Below, piece after piece: positions 34,901 through 49,200 of a stretch of 64,000 bases of DNA. Where the stretch lies: assembly GCF_040436345.1 (NCBI RefSeq), contig NC_133223.1:6800847-6864846 (forward strand), written 5' to 3'. A program made the translations under genes and the position numbers. The stretch is from Pagrus major. Its lineage: Eukaryota > Chordata > Actinopteri > Spariformes > Sparidae. Numbering within the stretch: position 1 is the first letter of the stretch; the number at the start of each line of letters is the position of its first letter. Below the pieces are notes generated by a model. That model was not told the DNA's origin and did not search any database. It worked only from the letters and a program-made list of their open reading frames with translations.

Positions 34901-37155
34901 TCATAATCAGAAATCAAGTGACTCATTTCCCTTAACTGCCTAATTAGGCTAATGAAAAAGCAAACAATATTTTGAGACACAACACATTAACGAATAATTA
35001 ATAACAGAAAAGAACAATGATATTTATAGTCATTTGAGTACCTGCATATAATAATTGTGTGTGTGTTTGAGTGAGTGAGTGTGACAGAGAGAGAGAGAGC
35101 CTGATTGTTTATTATTGAATTGGTGAAAATGTGAATGTTAAAAATGTACTTGAATGCACCACTGACCTGCAGAAGTTAGACAGAAAGTGGTTGGAAATGA
35201 AAACAGCATGATCAGCAGAAGTTAAGTAGAACCCAGCTGGAAGTGTCCTGAAATGTATTCAAGAAATGACCAGCTATTTATTAACTGTTCACTAATCTAT
35301 TAATTGGAATATAGCAGGATATTATTATTATTCAATCATGTTGAGGGTATTTTCAATGCATTGTGAGGCAAATATTGTGGTTATTTCAAAGACATTTCAA
35401 ATATGTCACATTACTACCACAAATACGTAATTTCCACAGATATATTCTTTCTGTATCCATCACTGCTGTTGACTTCCTGCCTGCTGTGTGACAGTAGAAG
35501 CGTGGCAGCATAAAAGGAACAGGGTGCCCAAGTGGCTCTGCTGGATGCACAGCACACTCGAAGAGTGGGCTAAATGCAGCTAGTTCTTTGTGCAAAACAG
35601 CACCCTGTGTGCCATTTCCAAGCTGTAATTGTCCCCCGGTCTTCTGTGCTGTCTGTCACTGAGCTGCTTCAGTCACTGCTTCGTGACACTTCTTTTGACA
35701 CATGAAACAGGGTTCTCCGTGCATCCTCAGGCAATATGCAGCTGAATCAGGTGCTTTTCAGCTCGAGGACAGCAAACTTCCAAGAGGAAAAAAAGACATT
35801 GGAGCACACTGATTGATTTGCAGCCCTTTGCAAACAGACTCGCGTTTGGCACTGTGTCTTCCCATAACACAACAATATGCCATCTCGGCATTTTCAAAGG
35901 ATATTCTGCTCAAGCGAAGACTTCCTTTTCTTTGTTCTTCGATGTTTCCACACAATCTTTCAGCGTGTAACAGCTGAAGTAGAGAAAATGTGATCGCATT
36001 AGTTGCACAGCGTATATCTAACAAATGGTCCGATACACATACTTCATGTCTTGGAATCTCCTGCTAATTAATGTGCGTGATATAAGCTTGCAGGATAAAT
36101 TTGCAATTGCTTCTTGATAAGTCTGCAGAGGACGGCAAATGTGAATAGAAATTTCCTTCGTTATCTTGTGACTGGTACAAATGGTCGTATTGCAAATGTA
36201 ATTTCCACGCCATTTCCTTATCTTTGCCTTGCTTTCTCTTATTAAAGCATTGCTTCTCATACTTGTGGAGCAATAAGATCATGAGATGAATGACAACTAT
36301 TCCTTTGTTTCGTCTGACAATTGCCATCGTGTTTTTTTTCATTCTCAATTCTTTCTCCTGGATCACTTCAGCGAGGATATTCTAAGGGAGTTGCAAGCGA
36401 TGGAAATGAGTAGGTGCCCTTTGAATCAGCTCAAAGAACAAAGCAGTGAAAAGGAGCAGTGAGTCTCCTGATTGACAGGCTACAGCCAAGCCTTCTGTGG
36501 GGTTGTTAATCTTCCCCTGTGAGAGCTGGAATTATCTTGCTGGACCTACTGCCCTTTCACTAAGAATAAGAAGTCAAGTTTGGGAATTAGACGGCGCAAG
36601 GACGTGCTTCATCACGTTTAAGATGCACAGGGGAGGAATTTTAGGTGAAATCTCATCCGTCTAAATAACAATGTTAGGCTGAATTTTACTTACAATTTCA
36701 TTCAATCTAGATTTAAACCAAAATGCGACAACACAGTTGGGTTAAGGAGGGGATGATTGCTTCATGAGGCAGATTGAGGTGAAAAGTAGAGGTCTTCTGC
36801 AACCCGATCGCCTGAGTAAGTGTTGGCAGTGGCTGGCAAACCACGGTTATGTTGAAACTTCACATTTCTTTATATTGCAACATTATTTTTCATTAGGTTA
36901 AATTTTCTATTTCATGTTGTGCTTACGGTCTGGTTTGGTTTAGGCACAAAAACCACTTGGTGAGGGTCAGGAAAATGTCACCTTCCTGACAACGTTGATG
37001 AGCCACATTGTTCGCTGAATATTTTCAAATAACTTAATTTTGTGCTCAAACTTTAAAAAATGTAAGCTGCTGCTAAAATGGAACAATGACGTATGCCTAT
37101 AGTGGAATCTGCCCGTCAAGCGTCATCCTCCAAGCTTGGTGCACCATTCCAATAA
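31991..37155. other. long intergenic stretch, mostly unique-looking
   Basis: No gene was recognised. 32560-32960 is AT-rich. A GT/GA microsatellite sits at 35056-35099. 35750-36400 looks unique and structured (for example GCAATTGCTTCTTGATAAG) and might be a conserved non-coding element, which only cross-species alignment could show. Confidence 0.35.
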
Positions 37156-37460
37156 CCATGGTATTGCTATCCATGCTAATGACCGTCATATTGCTATCCA
37201 TGCTATTATCCATGGTATTGCTATTCATGATAATATTTATGCAATTGTTATCCATTCTAATATCCACAGTCATGCAATCCATGCTATTATTCATGCCATT
37301 GCTATTCATGCTAATGCAATGGTATTGCTATCCATGCTAATATCCATGCTATTGCTATCCATGCTGAAATTCATGCTATTGCCATCCATGCTAATAACCA
37401 TGATATTGCAATCCATGCTAATATCCATGCTATTGCAATCCATGCTAATATTCATGCTAT
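37156..37460. repeat. 27-bp minisatellite, about 11 copies
   Basis: Units are variants of CCATGCTATTGCAATCCATG plus CTAATAT. Eleven units can be laid out by eye; ten are 27 bp and one is 26 bp, with a 9-bp partial unit at the end. Because 27 is a multiple of three, frames stay open on both strands (a 9-residue pattern such as SMLISMLLQ). The open frames are a by-product of the period, not evidence for a gene. Confidence 0.9.
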
Positions 37461-38414
37461 GTTGTTGATCTTGCTAGAATGGCAATCTGGTTGCCATGGA
37501 AATGGGTTACCATGCCCCATTGTCTGTTTCAAGAAGAACCTTAACCATTGAAAAGGAAGCAAAACTGGCTGGAGTTAATAAAATAAATAAATATACCTGT
37601 TTTGTTCCCACAGACAAGGCTAGAAGTTGTCCTTTCAAATATCAAGTAGTTTCACACTTGGCTTGGCAGACTTCTGGCTTGTAACTTCACACCATTCCTC
37701 CCATCTCCAGATATGAAAGTCAGTTCATTAACATATAATTTGAACATGAACTCATATTGTAGAAATGTTAATATGGTATGTAACCTATGATACATACAAA
37801 TGTGCGCATAAGAGTGGTTTGCTGCCAACATTTTATCTTGGCAACTGGTGTCTCTTCAAGCAGAAACTTGATGAATGAGCTTGTGTCTGTGTAAGAACAG
37901 TGAGGCTGATCAGCACACTAATTTAAACAAAATAATACTGTGACGACATATGTGTTTGTAATTTGTGGAAAATACACATATTTGCTTTCATGTGTAGAGT
38001 TAAATGAGATAATCAATACCACTCTCATTTCTGTATAATGAATCTGAAGCTACAGCCAGGGGAAGATGTTTTAGCTTAGTATGAAGACACCAAAGAGTGG
38101 CATTGATCATTTCATCTAACTATCACTATGATAAAATATGCTTGATGAAAAAATATTCCCATGGTTAGTCATGCTTTTGTACGCATGCATGAGCGTGTCT
38201 AGGTGTGCTCCGGTACTGAAACGATTAGCACTACACCCCTGATTACAATCAACCATAATATATAGAGCTGGAGGTAATGTAGCATTTGCAAGATTTATTT
38301 AGATTTATTCCTTATCTGTTGCACTAAGACAACACATGGAGTGATAACTAACCAAGATATTTAGGGCTGGGAGTGAGCCAAACACAGTCAAAGTAATGAC
38401 AAGTCTATATCCAG
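37461..38414. other. intergenic DNA, no gene recognised
   Basis: No exon or repeat end was recognised. Confidence 0.4.
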
Positions 38415-39245
38415 AAAATTAGTTTCTTGTCCGTGAGGGCCACCGTAGCTTCTGGAGCTTCTCCAACGTCCTCAGTAAAGGAGGGGTGAGCGAGGGAGTG
38501 TTGCGATCTAGAACTTGATCGCTAGATGTCGCTAAATACTCAATATATTACACACTGTACCTTTAAATCTGGAGTTTCTATCTATGATCTTTCTTTGTTC
38601 TTACTTACCCATGCTCACCAGCTGTCAGTGATGTAGGAATCGACAATGTATACGCTGTAGTGGGTAGAAGGGACAATATACGGTATAAGATATGGCCTAT
38701 ATCAATATATATCTATATGGCCTAATAACATCTATGTACTGTGTTCCAGAGATATCTACTGAAGTTAGCATGCTAACCGACTAGCCCCCGGCCCGTCCTG
38801 TCCCATAATGCCACTTTGTTCCTAAAGATAACTGAACAAAATAAACTGACAATGTCAAGAAAGAAAACCTATCTTCCATACTGAAAAGAAAAATTCAACT
38901 GCACCGTCTGAATTCAAGTTTCTCACCTTTACCAAACTAAAACGAGCTTAACTGCCTTGTTAATTCATCATAAAACACAATTCATTCAAACTCTACAGAA
39001 ACAAAACAAAACTCACCAAACAGCTTTGGTTTGTCTTTCAACGATTGTTTGCTCAATTCATAGAGTAAAATAAGAGTCAGAGCTGCTGTAAATCACCTCT
39101 GTACTGTATACCCTGTACTGTTCTGTATCCTCGGCTAACTGAGCTACTTGCGGGTGACAGTTAGTTGCGCCAGCCAAAGTAAGCAACAGCAAAGAGTATA
39201 GCGAGCACCACTCGAAAATTACATCAAATTACACCTTTAAACCTT
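38415..39245. repeat. dispersed fish DNA repeat, copy 1
   Basis: Shares CTTCTGGAGCTTCTCCA and a TATTACACACTGTACCTTTAA-like end with 41016-41138. It also shares GAAGT-AGCATGCTAAC-like sequence (38750-38790) with 51015-51040. It is typical of teleost MITE-like families whose ends read TTAAAGGTGCA-like. Internal boundaries are uncertain. Confidence 0.5.
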
Positions 39246-40987
39246 TATGTTGATTGGTATTTTCTTCGGTGATGATTGTCTCTTTTCATATGGCAAGGAC
39301 TATTTAAAGTTTTGCTTGTATGAATAATGTTTGCTAGCCCTACGGCTCTGACTATAAACTAATGTTTAAGGGGGTTGTTGTTAGTCAGTCAGGAGAGAGG
39401 GATGTCCATGTAGCTGTGTGCACATGATTTTGCCTTAAGTTTGATAGGAGTTCTGTATTTCTCAGTTCAGCTAAGCAAACAGTTTGTTTTTCCTTTCCTA
39501 TTTGTTACAAGTGTACTTTGGTTGCACTGTTAAATAAGTCAGCTTTTTAAATCATTGACAAGGTCTCTGAGCCTGCCTCCTGCCAACCTTCCCACACCTT
39601 CTAGTCACTTGTCTTCCCTGTGTTTTCCCCAAACTATTCTTTAGATGTACTTTTTCATGGGCCTTGATGCTCTAAATAAGTGAAGTGCTACAATATTCTG
39701 AAATTATACTTCCTGTGAAAGTGAACAATGCTTCCAACTGCTTGTCTACAGTAGGCACATTAATGTTACTCATTTGCATAATTTAATGAAGACACCTCCT
39801 GTTTGTTGTATTTGTAGTCTCTCCAGGTCCCATCTCATTGTGTCATTTGGTCTAATGTCCACTTGCTGTGTCATTATCAGGAGATAACAGTGTGGTGTTA
39901 CTTTGAGTATGAAACAACATGATTATTTCATGATCAGGAAAAAACAGCCAGACAGCTTGTTTTGTTGATAACAGAATGATTATTTATTTTTTTATCTCAA
40001 GCCAGCTGACTTTCTATTGGATATGTTATGACATTTCACACAAACAGATTGAACAGCTGTACCTACACGTCTCCAGCATGGAGCTGGGATTAAGCTGCCT
40101 GTAGTGCAAGATGGACACTAATTTATATTTCAAATGACCATAGCTGGGCTTCCTATGTTAATAAAACAAACACTTCATTTGTAGCTGGTGATGAGACATA
40201 GTGGTGAATGTGTACCAACTTTTACATGACTTTATAATTTCAGCAACATAAGTGATTCTGATCTTCCAAGTTAATACAAAGTTTCTGTGCTGTAGATTGA
40301 TTGCTGATGAAATGCAGCCGCTGAATAAATGAATTTCTGTTTATGAGAGCTGAAAAAGCATCAATTAATGAAACATTATGGAGACAACAAAACTAAGAGA
40401 CAAAGAGCACATTTTTCCAATAAAGTTGCACAGCTTGCACAAGTTGATCAGCAGTGACTGATGCGTTTGTCCCATTGAGGTAATATACAGCCTTCACAGA
40501 GCCATGTGGTAGTGGTTGTCAGCAGCAGTTAATGTTCCTCAAGTTGAGGGAATATGTCGATTTAAGAGTTTTTATTTCTGTAAGTTGTCTTAAAACAAGC
40601 TTTGGATGTTCTTTGAGGCACTACGCTGGAACTGCAGTGCAGAACACGACAATAATTAGGCAAACACAATGACAAATAAAACACAACAACTCACAGAACA
40701 AAACAGAAACCACAGAACAGGACATTAACTTCCAGAAAGAAAAGGTAGATAGATCCTATTGACAAGGTTTGTGTTGTATTGAACAGATACACTGTCTATC
40801 TATTTAACAGTAGCAGAGATGTGCACGTTATGAACGCTGCTGTGTTTCTCTACACTTAACTCTAACTGTTAACTCATAGTGTAGTGTAGCTCTAGTTACG
40901 TCTGTGTCTGTCTGCGGTTTATGAGCTGTAGTTTCCCCTGTAAACGCAACGACTTCTTGGGCCTTCTTCCTGGTCTGCTGCTACTCC
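39246..40987. other. intergenic DNA, no gene recognised
   Basis: No exon was recognised. Sequence from about 40600 may belong to the repeat copy that follows. Confidence 0.35.
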
Positions 40988-41166
40988 TCTCGGGGTCAGT
41001 TATCCTCTTGAGCTGTCTATGTTCAAAAAATGAGTTTCTTGTCCCTGAGGGCCACTGTAGCTTCTGGAGCTTCTCCACCGTCTTTGGAACCGCTGGATGT
41101 CGCTAAACACTCGATATATTACAGACTGTACCTTTAATTCTCGGGGTCAGTTATCCTCTTGAGCTG
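40988..41166. repeat. 28-bp direct repeat flanking a 123-bp repeat segment
   Basis: The 28-bp word at 40988-41015 (starting TCTCGGGGTCAGTTATCCTC) recurs exactly at 41139-41166. The 123 bp between them match part of 38415-38570. Confidence 0.8.
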
Positions 41167-41887
41167 CTCTTTGCTGCTAAAGTGTCTCTGGGCAAGGCAG
41201 AGCGGACAGGCTGGCTGTCCGGAGGGCTGGTGCCTTGCTGCCCTGCCACTGGTTTGCTAATTAGTCCTGAGAAACTGCAGCTGTGACAACCAAAGAGGTT
41301 GGGTGTTTACCAGGAAAACTACAGCTCCTGATCTGCTGTATCAGCCCCACTGCTGGCTGATTGTTTTACAAACACAGACCCAACCTATTAACACCATTAA
41401 CACAACCAGTGAACAAACAGTGGTTAATAGCATGCTAGCTAGCTATTTCTTGTCTCATTTGTGGTGTGATTATCGTGGCCCACAGACTTCCCTCCCTCCC
41501 CCTGGTTGTAAAGCAGACTACCAGGGCACTGAGGGGTGTGTGGACATGGGAGGACACCCAAGAACAGACACTCGGCACTGGGCATGGGCCCCACCAGTCT
41601 GCCTCCCTCTGCTGTCCAGCAGACTACCAGGGCCACCAAAATCTCAAATGTTTTTTGTGTTTGATGGGAACAAGGCACCTATCAGTTGAACTTCACTGCT
41701 TTTCTTGGCTTCTCCTGTTGAAAAACTTGATGGATGTGTTTAGCTTGCAGAACTAGGACCATAAAGCTGTCTAGGCTTTCCTCATGTGAAAACGATGGAT
41801 ACAAGCCAATCAGAAGCAGACGGGATGGGTCTTGCAAGACAAGCAGGGGGATCCATAATAATGCACAAATGACGCCTTTCTACAAAA
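41167..41887. other. intergenic DNA, no gene recognised
   Basis: Contains an internal similarity between AGCAGACTACCAGGGCAC (41513) and CAGCAGACTACCAGGGCCAC (41619). No gene support. Confidence 0.35.
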
Positions 41888-42205
41888 AGACGGTGTGGAC
41901 CCAAATGCAAAAACACCAAGAGGGAAGCAGGACTGGCAACTAAAAACAAGCTTTTAATGAAAAGCTGAATAACCCAAAAACAAAGAATTAAAAAAACAAA
42001 CAAGAAGTGCCAGTACTGAAAATGCAGAGTACAACACAAACGCTTAAACAAAGTGCAACCAAAATCAAAGTACAAATCAATGAAAACACAAGGGACAATA
42101 AAACAGGAACATACCAACACACCAACTGAAAAGCAACGCACAACACAAGAGGGCAAAACTTCAAAGTAACACAGGAAATTACAGGAACACAAACTGAACC
42201 ATGAC
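41888..42205. repeat. A-rich repeat, possibly related to 51119-51652
   Basis: Starts GACGGTGTGGACCCAAATGC, carries AACAAGCTTTTAATGAAAAG and ends near GAACCATGACACC. The layout resembles the element at 51119 (GGACCCAAAAGCG, then TTTATTGAG). The relation is tentative. Confidence 0.35.
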
Positions 42206-42698
42206 ACCTTTCCTTCCAATTAAAAAGATGGACAGTGCATCTGTTCAATCAGCATCAATCCATGTGGATAGAAGGTACCTACCTTTTCTGGTAACACAAT
42301 AAAGCCATCGTTGGGCATTCATTCATGTGTGCACGTTCAGGATGTCTCCTTCCTAAACCACTAAGTGACACTGAAGAAAAAGAAAGCAAACAAGAAACAA
42401 AAGCAAGAAATAATTGAATGAAATATCCTGAATAAAGCAAATACATCATTATTATGTATATTTTAGATACTAACAAAATACATGTCAAGCTACACTAATG
42501 AATAAAAAGGCTTATCACTTCATTTGTAAGGAAATGATGGGGCTACATTAATGTAGCACCATCACCACCATGTCAGCCGACATTGCTTGTGTGGTAGGAC
42601 AAGGTGAAACATCTGGTGTGCATGAAAATCTATTCAAGGCAAGATCGTTTAGGTTGTCACTGATGTCTGCATTGCTTGAACTAGACTGACTGCCAGGT

Positions 42699-42746
42699 AT
42701 ATATAAATATATATATATATGTAAACATATGTATATAAACATATGG
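42699..42746. repeat. AT microsatellite
   Basis: Runs of TATATA and ATATGTAAACATATG. Confidence 0.85.
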
Positions 42747-43164
42747 GCTGTCTTTGAAAAAACCCTTGCTCATTCATTCACTACTTGCCGCATAATGAAC
42801 AGTCACTGAACAGTGATTTACTCAGTAATGAGCAGTAAATTGAGATTTCAGACACTTATTGTCATTTTTCAATACTAGCAGCTGTTGATTCACACAACGT
42901 AATTGTCACATCTGTAGTATGTGGCACGTTGCATTGTGGGACTCTTTGCAGAAAGTACTGCCACAGACATTACTTTTTCTGTGTGGCATTTTGGATACAC
43001 AAATAAAATGGTGAACACTACAGTGCACTATATAGTAACTAGGCAGTGAGTTTGGACACAGACAGCTGAAGTGAAACCAGGACTTTTGGGTTCTGTCACT
43101 CAGAGAGAAAGTGCAGGGGCAGACGCTTGTTAGTGGATGGGCATTACATTTTCACAAGGGGGAA

Positions 43165-43275
43165 CAATGAAGGCTAATTCAGAGTCTAAATACAACCCCT
43201 CTGCGCCATGTGCTGCACTTTACGCCCATATTTTCTGCCGCTTCACCAGCAAAATGGACTTGGACTAACTTTGTC
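43165..43275. repeat. dispersed DNA repeat, copy 2 (inverted to 24600-24720)
   Basis: The reverse complement shares CCAAGTCCATTTTGCT and GGGGTTGTATTTAGACTC with 24600-24720. Confidence 0.6.
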
Positions 43276-46200
43276 TACCTGCCGTGAGCAGCAAAACAAT
43301 GAGCTGGAATACACTGGAACTGCAGAGGATGATCATTTTTTTATTAGTTAGTCAATATGTGTGACACCTCTCTCATTTATTTCCATGGTTGATGCAAGGC
43401 ATTAATTAGTGCAGCTATACTGACATTGATTGATTATTAAAGACATTGTGAGCACAAGTAAGGTTATTTTCACCTCATCCGAGGTAAACAATGCCGGTTG
43501 TTAAAGAAATGTCTTGCAGCTCCCGCAGATCTTTTCAACGACCTGTATTGTTATTCCAGTCTGTTCCGGGCCTGTGCTTTTGTCTGAATTTCTCAATCTC
43601 TCACTTCCACTTGAGAGCAAGCTGCTGGTTAATTGGAATTTTTTTTTTTCTTGGCCAGCAAAGGAGACATGCAGGCTTGTGACAGGGGTATGGTGTGCGC
43701 ACACACGCACACACACACCGGGTACCAGAGCCATTAGCATTTTGCTTTGAGAATATGCTAATTATCATTGTTGTGCACTCTGTACTTGTAATCACTATCA
43801 TTACGGTGATGGAGTTGATGAGGGGTTGATGTGAATGTGAGTGAGAGGAAGCAGGTTACAGAGTCAGAACCATTAACATCCTTCACTGATTACATTGTAA
43901 ATATGATCAGATGTATTAGCTATTTTAAGCAGTCATAGTGCTACCTTTCAGTCTGCACATGCATGTGCAAATTAATATTAAGACTTGTTTGGTTACATTG
44001 TGTTAAAGCCTTACAGCTCCATTTTGTGACTTGTGCTCTGTATGTGGCTAGTGGACTACATGGTGTGCTGCCCACTCCGACCATGAACTCAAGAACCATT
44101 GACGGTCAAGAGAAGACTATTGTTTTAATTCCTTAATTATCGGAGAAACAGAGTTTGAGGGTACATAAAAGGCTTTCATGCAATAAGAGCAATGAATAAA
44201 ACATTATGCTCTTAAATCACCCCACTCTGACTTGGAGGAGCGCCTACACCGTGTTGGAGAATAAATACAATCTTGATTCTTCTTCTTTTGGTTTTTACTT
44301 TCTTTCCTGGCTGAGACAAACTCTTAATTTTAAACATTTTGTACGATTAAGATGTAGCACAGCCTATTTCATAGTTCAATCAGATTTTTTAAAGACAGTT
44401 CCAGAGGCCAAATATAGTCACAGACATAACCACACAGTTGTTTTCACTTGAATCAAAAGTACTTTTATCTATTCCTGAATATGTCAGGCACAGACAAAGG
44501 CTCTTCATATTATCAGGGATTGTTTCCACATTGAATTCATCATAACCAACCAATCAGATTACAGAATGTCGTTCACAGTAATGATAATGGAACAAGTCAC
44601 TACAATCTGATTTGATTTAGAATCAGTTCTTGCTTGAATGAAGAGAAACTGTTAGCTTTTAAACAAACTGTGTTACCACACAGCCTGTTCCACTCTTTAC
44701 ATCGGACAAAATTTGTATCTGTTTTAGCACATATAAGTTAGCAGGAAACGGGAAAGATGATCCGGGTACCAAGCTTACTCAACTGTTACTGGACCACAGA
44801 GCGAAAATTAATTAATCAGTCGTCTCTCTCTCTCCAGCATACTGAGGCCAAACCCTTCACTGGTGTCCTAATTCCACTGAAATACACTGAAATATAACTG
44901 GCAATTAAGATAAATGGTCTGCAGACTTTATATTTTAAAAAGTTAAGTGTATTAATTTGAGAAGATTTCACAGTCTCCTGCCTGTAGGAGAATAACAAAA
45001 AGGGGGGAGGCAGAGTGCTCCTCTGTGTTTGTCATTGACATCATGTCTCCAGCAGTGGAGAGCAGTCTCTCTGCTGCCCTGGTAGCTCGAGGGAAAGCCT
45101 CGGCTGCCCAAGACGCTGAGCGGGCATAGGCTTTTTGAGGTGAAACAGGTCGAGCATGGAGTTATTTTCTTCACCACACAGCCTGTTTAAGTTGTTTAAT
45201 GCTGCAGCGTGGGGGCACTCGAGAGGCGGGGAGCTGAGACTGCTCGAGCTCTTGACCCTTCGCCCCTGATGTCCAAAGTGCCCCATATCAAAGCGTATTT
45301 TATGTTTCTTTTCTTTCTTTTTCTAAGGTCTGTCCATGGCCCTTATCAAGAAAAACATTTAACAACGAATTATAACTCATCTACAAATAAAATGACCTGG
45401 CTGCCATGACGAGGTCATCCATGACATGCCCTAATGGAGATGCAGCCACGAGCCGGAACGCTGCAGACAGACGCATAGTGGGAGAAATATCACTGGGATT
45501 TAATTTCAGTCTCTAGAGGGGGAACTTCAACTGTCGGTTAGTGTTTGCAATGCTAATATGACGTTTGGTGCATTTTACAAGACAATATGAGTTTGCACAT
45601 TTGTGTTTAATTGCTGTGCTGTTCTTGTATTTCACAGTACTGGCAGCTTTTGGCCACCAGCTGAGGACACAGTTGTGCTGCTATGGAAAAAAGTAATAGC
45701 AGGTTGTGATGGGGAGCCTTGTTTCTCTGTCTTTCCCTGTCTACTTTGTTTTGTCATGGGTTCATTGTATTTCTGTCCACCATTTTACATAATGTGTTAT
45801 TTTACTTGATAATGCCAGCTGGTGGCTGATTTAGTTTACCACACTTGACGGCACAGACTATTTACTGGCACTGACCAACCCGTTAGTGCTTTAGACGTTG
45901 GTAACTAGGCAATGTCTATCTTGATAGTCACACAAATAGTCAAACAAACCAATGTAAACATACTGTAAATACATTATTTTTATTTTGATTAGTGTTAACG
46001 TTACACAGCATTCCCTTCAAATCATGCATCCGTTATGCAACATAGCTTTAATAGTGTAATGAGTGACGTTTCCTCATTAGTGTGCAGATTTGCAAGTCAC
46101 ACTTTCCTTGCCCCCCCCCAAACCACTCCTCTCCAAGCCAAAACAGTGACAGGAAGTTGAAACTGAAAAGCAGTGACTCTGAAAAATTACTGACATCATA

Positions 46201-49200
46201 AAAAATCGGAAGATTGTCATTGAAACACACATAAAAATGTCAAAATTAAAGGAAATATTCTGTGTATTCAATGCTGACGTTTCCTTTGTCAGTTCAGGTT
46301 TTTTGTTTTCAATGACAAATGCTATTTTCGATGCCAAAATGAACTGTCACTGTTCTGGATCCATACTTTCTGGGCTGCTGTAAAAACATAGTGGTGAAAC
46401 ATGGCGGATTCAGTAAAAAGAGTAGCCACCCCCTCTGCAGGTTCAAAAGGCTTATTCGTTCGAACCAAAACACAACAATTCTTAGTTTCAGGTGATTATA
46501 CACTAATCATCGCCAATCACCAAAGCCAATTGCGTGGCCCATATTCTGCATATCTGCAGGAGGCATTTAGATGATCAGCTGAGAAGTGACATCGAGAACG
46601 CATTCATGAAAATACACATGCACAGCTAAAGGATGTTTTTCATTTCGTGGAGGAGTGGTAACCTGTAATGTCCTTTAGAAGCATGTACCAACAGAGCGTA
46701 TGTTTACTCTGTTGTACTTCACATGGGGACTTAATGTTAACCTTTAGCTGTGATATTTCTTTCTTCCTGGCATATGGGACAATGTAAGCAATCTAACAGC
46801 ATGTACACTGTTGTTGGCATCTCATCTTTTGCACCCACACACATAATGAGGGCGGACGACTCTTATATATTTTCATTTCAATAAATATAATTTGCAGCAT
46901 TGTTTTTTACTCCTTAAATAACTGCAATCAGAACCTGCTCCTGCAATAGTCTGTTTACACTGTGAGCTGAAAAAACAACAGCAGAAGTAGCAGTGAACTG
47001 CATTAGGATTGACAGCTCGATGGATCTGCCCACAGGCAGCCAAGTGTGGGAGTTGTCGAAAGCTCTTGGTGGCTTTGCTGCGTTCTGTGTATTTCTACCC
47101 TGAGTATGAAGCCTCCACAGGAAGCATTTCATCAGTGGACGTCTGCAGGCAGAAAAGTACTGAGGTTGGCTCAGTTCCACCTGCATCAACATATGGAGGG
47201 TTTCTCTTGTCATTCTTCCTAAAAAGATGTTGTTCCTGTGGTTTCCTACCTGTCTGTGTTCAGGATTCTGTCTTTCAGAGGCCTAAATAAGCCTGAAGTC
47301 GTTGCATGTTTAAGTATTTTAATTAGTTTCAAAAGTCTGTCCATCCCTCAACCCTGCTGGCTCCGTATCTGCAGGCTGTCATTAGATATAAAATGAGTCC
47401 CTGCAGCAGTCTGCACGGCTCCCACACATACAGTGCTGCTGCATTATATGTGTTTTGGTTCATGGGGAGGTTCATGCTGTGGAAATATAGCAGTGTTGCT
47501 GTCATTATACACATCTTTACATTGAATCCTGTAATATTTCAGTTTGGAAACTGTCACGCAGCTCACATACTGAAAGTTAAAAGTGTGCTTAACAGAGAAT
47601 CCCATACACCACAGCTCATTAACTCAGAAGTTTGGTGGAAAGAAACTTTGCCTCCATTTTTTTAATGCTAAAAACAGTACCTGTGTTCCCAGGAGTTTGT
47701 GTAGGTGGTCCTGAAGTCAAAACAGGAAGTACTGAATCTAATGAATAGGCAACCGAGGTGATTCTAACCACTTCATCTCATTTCTCGGCTTTGTTTGACA
47801 AGGGCATGTGTGAGTATCTGTGTTCGTTAGTGTGTCGGGAACAAAAGAGGGAGAAATTCAAATACATGAAGGGCAACAGTTGGCGAATGGGATACATGTG
47901 AATCCATCTGGGGTGATTTAAAAATGAGTACCAGCTGTGAGGCTGTTACCAACATGGAGTCATTACTTTACTTCTATCATTTCATCACCTCAAACTGATA
48001 GAGGATCACTTATCACAACTTGTGTCTGGTACTATATATTTTCTGCCCAATTTAGCATGATTGGCATGGATAATTATGTATTTTAACCTCTTTCTACACA
48101 GATGGAGCCTTCTCTTGGACCCCTATAGTCTGCACCGCTCATCTATGCAAAGATGAGTGCTAAAATTCACAAGCATAGTACAAGCTTTTATGACTAGCAT
48201 GACCCTTTTGATGGGAGTGTATATATGTTCCTAGAGTCCAATGTTCCCCTGCTCAGCATCCTCTTAATATGAAACATTGGAGAGGCAATTTATAAGATAT
48301 GGCTAGAATTTTAGTCTGATTATAAAAATGAACAAACATCATCAATCTGTTCTTTCCATATTAAAGTGAGAATCCTAAATTGGAAAATGAAAAAAAAAAT
48401 GACACCAGTTTGTTTTTTGTACTTTTCATTTTATGCTCAGATCAAAAATAGGAAATGAAAAAGACAAGCTCCGGGCAGAACTCAATTTTGATATTTAATT
48501 TGACCGATTTGTGTGACCCAGAAGTTAGTTATGATGGCTTTATTGACTCACACAATAACTCTGAAAATGTCAATTTTCTGCATCTTTTGAGCTGTAGCAA
48601 ACACGTCTTCTGCTGCTCTTATCAGGATCACTCATCCACTGGAGCCACTCTTACAGTAGCTGAGTGTCTCTGGGCTCGTTAGGGAGAATAGACAGGTTGG
48701 TTTACCGGTACACTTGTAGCTGGAACTCTGCAGTGGTCATGTTGTTTTGGGAGTCACTGGCAATTGATGGTATGAGGATGTGTTGGAAATATGAGAAGTG
48801 GCCCAACCAGATACTTCCTTTTTGTAAGGGGCCTTTAACAATGCATTGTATTTCATAAACAGAGCATCTGTTTTATATAAAACCTGAAAAATAACTAAAG
48901 CTGTGTCCATAAATGTAGTAGTAGAAGCATAGCAGTAATATTTACCTCTAAAGTGTAGTGAAGTAGAAGTACTTCAACATTGTTACCTTCCACCACTGCT
49001 AACCACATTATTTTGGGGGTTAGGTTACATCAGACAGCAGCCTTGTTCAGCATTAGAGCATTCACTGTGTGGGAGCTGGTCCCACATGCTTCTATATTAG
49101 AGTTCAGTGTAACACTAGTGGCTCTGTCCTGCTCTTTATTCGATTTGAGGAGTGCATCTGAGAAACATTTGCAGAACGAGTCGATAAGTCCTCATCAAGT

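Noticed and set aside
37156..37460. CRISPR-like array
   Set aside because: The units are contiguous tandem repeats without unique spacers, in a vertebrate genome.
37086..37468. Overlapping 70-110 codon frames on both strands with hydrophobic repeats
   Set aside because: They result from a 27-bp tandem repeat whose period is a multiple of three.
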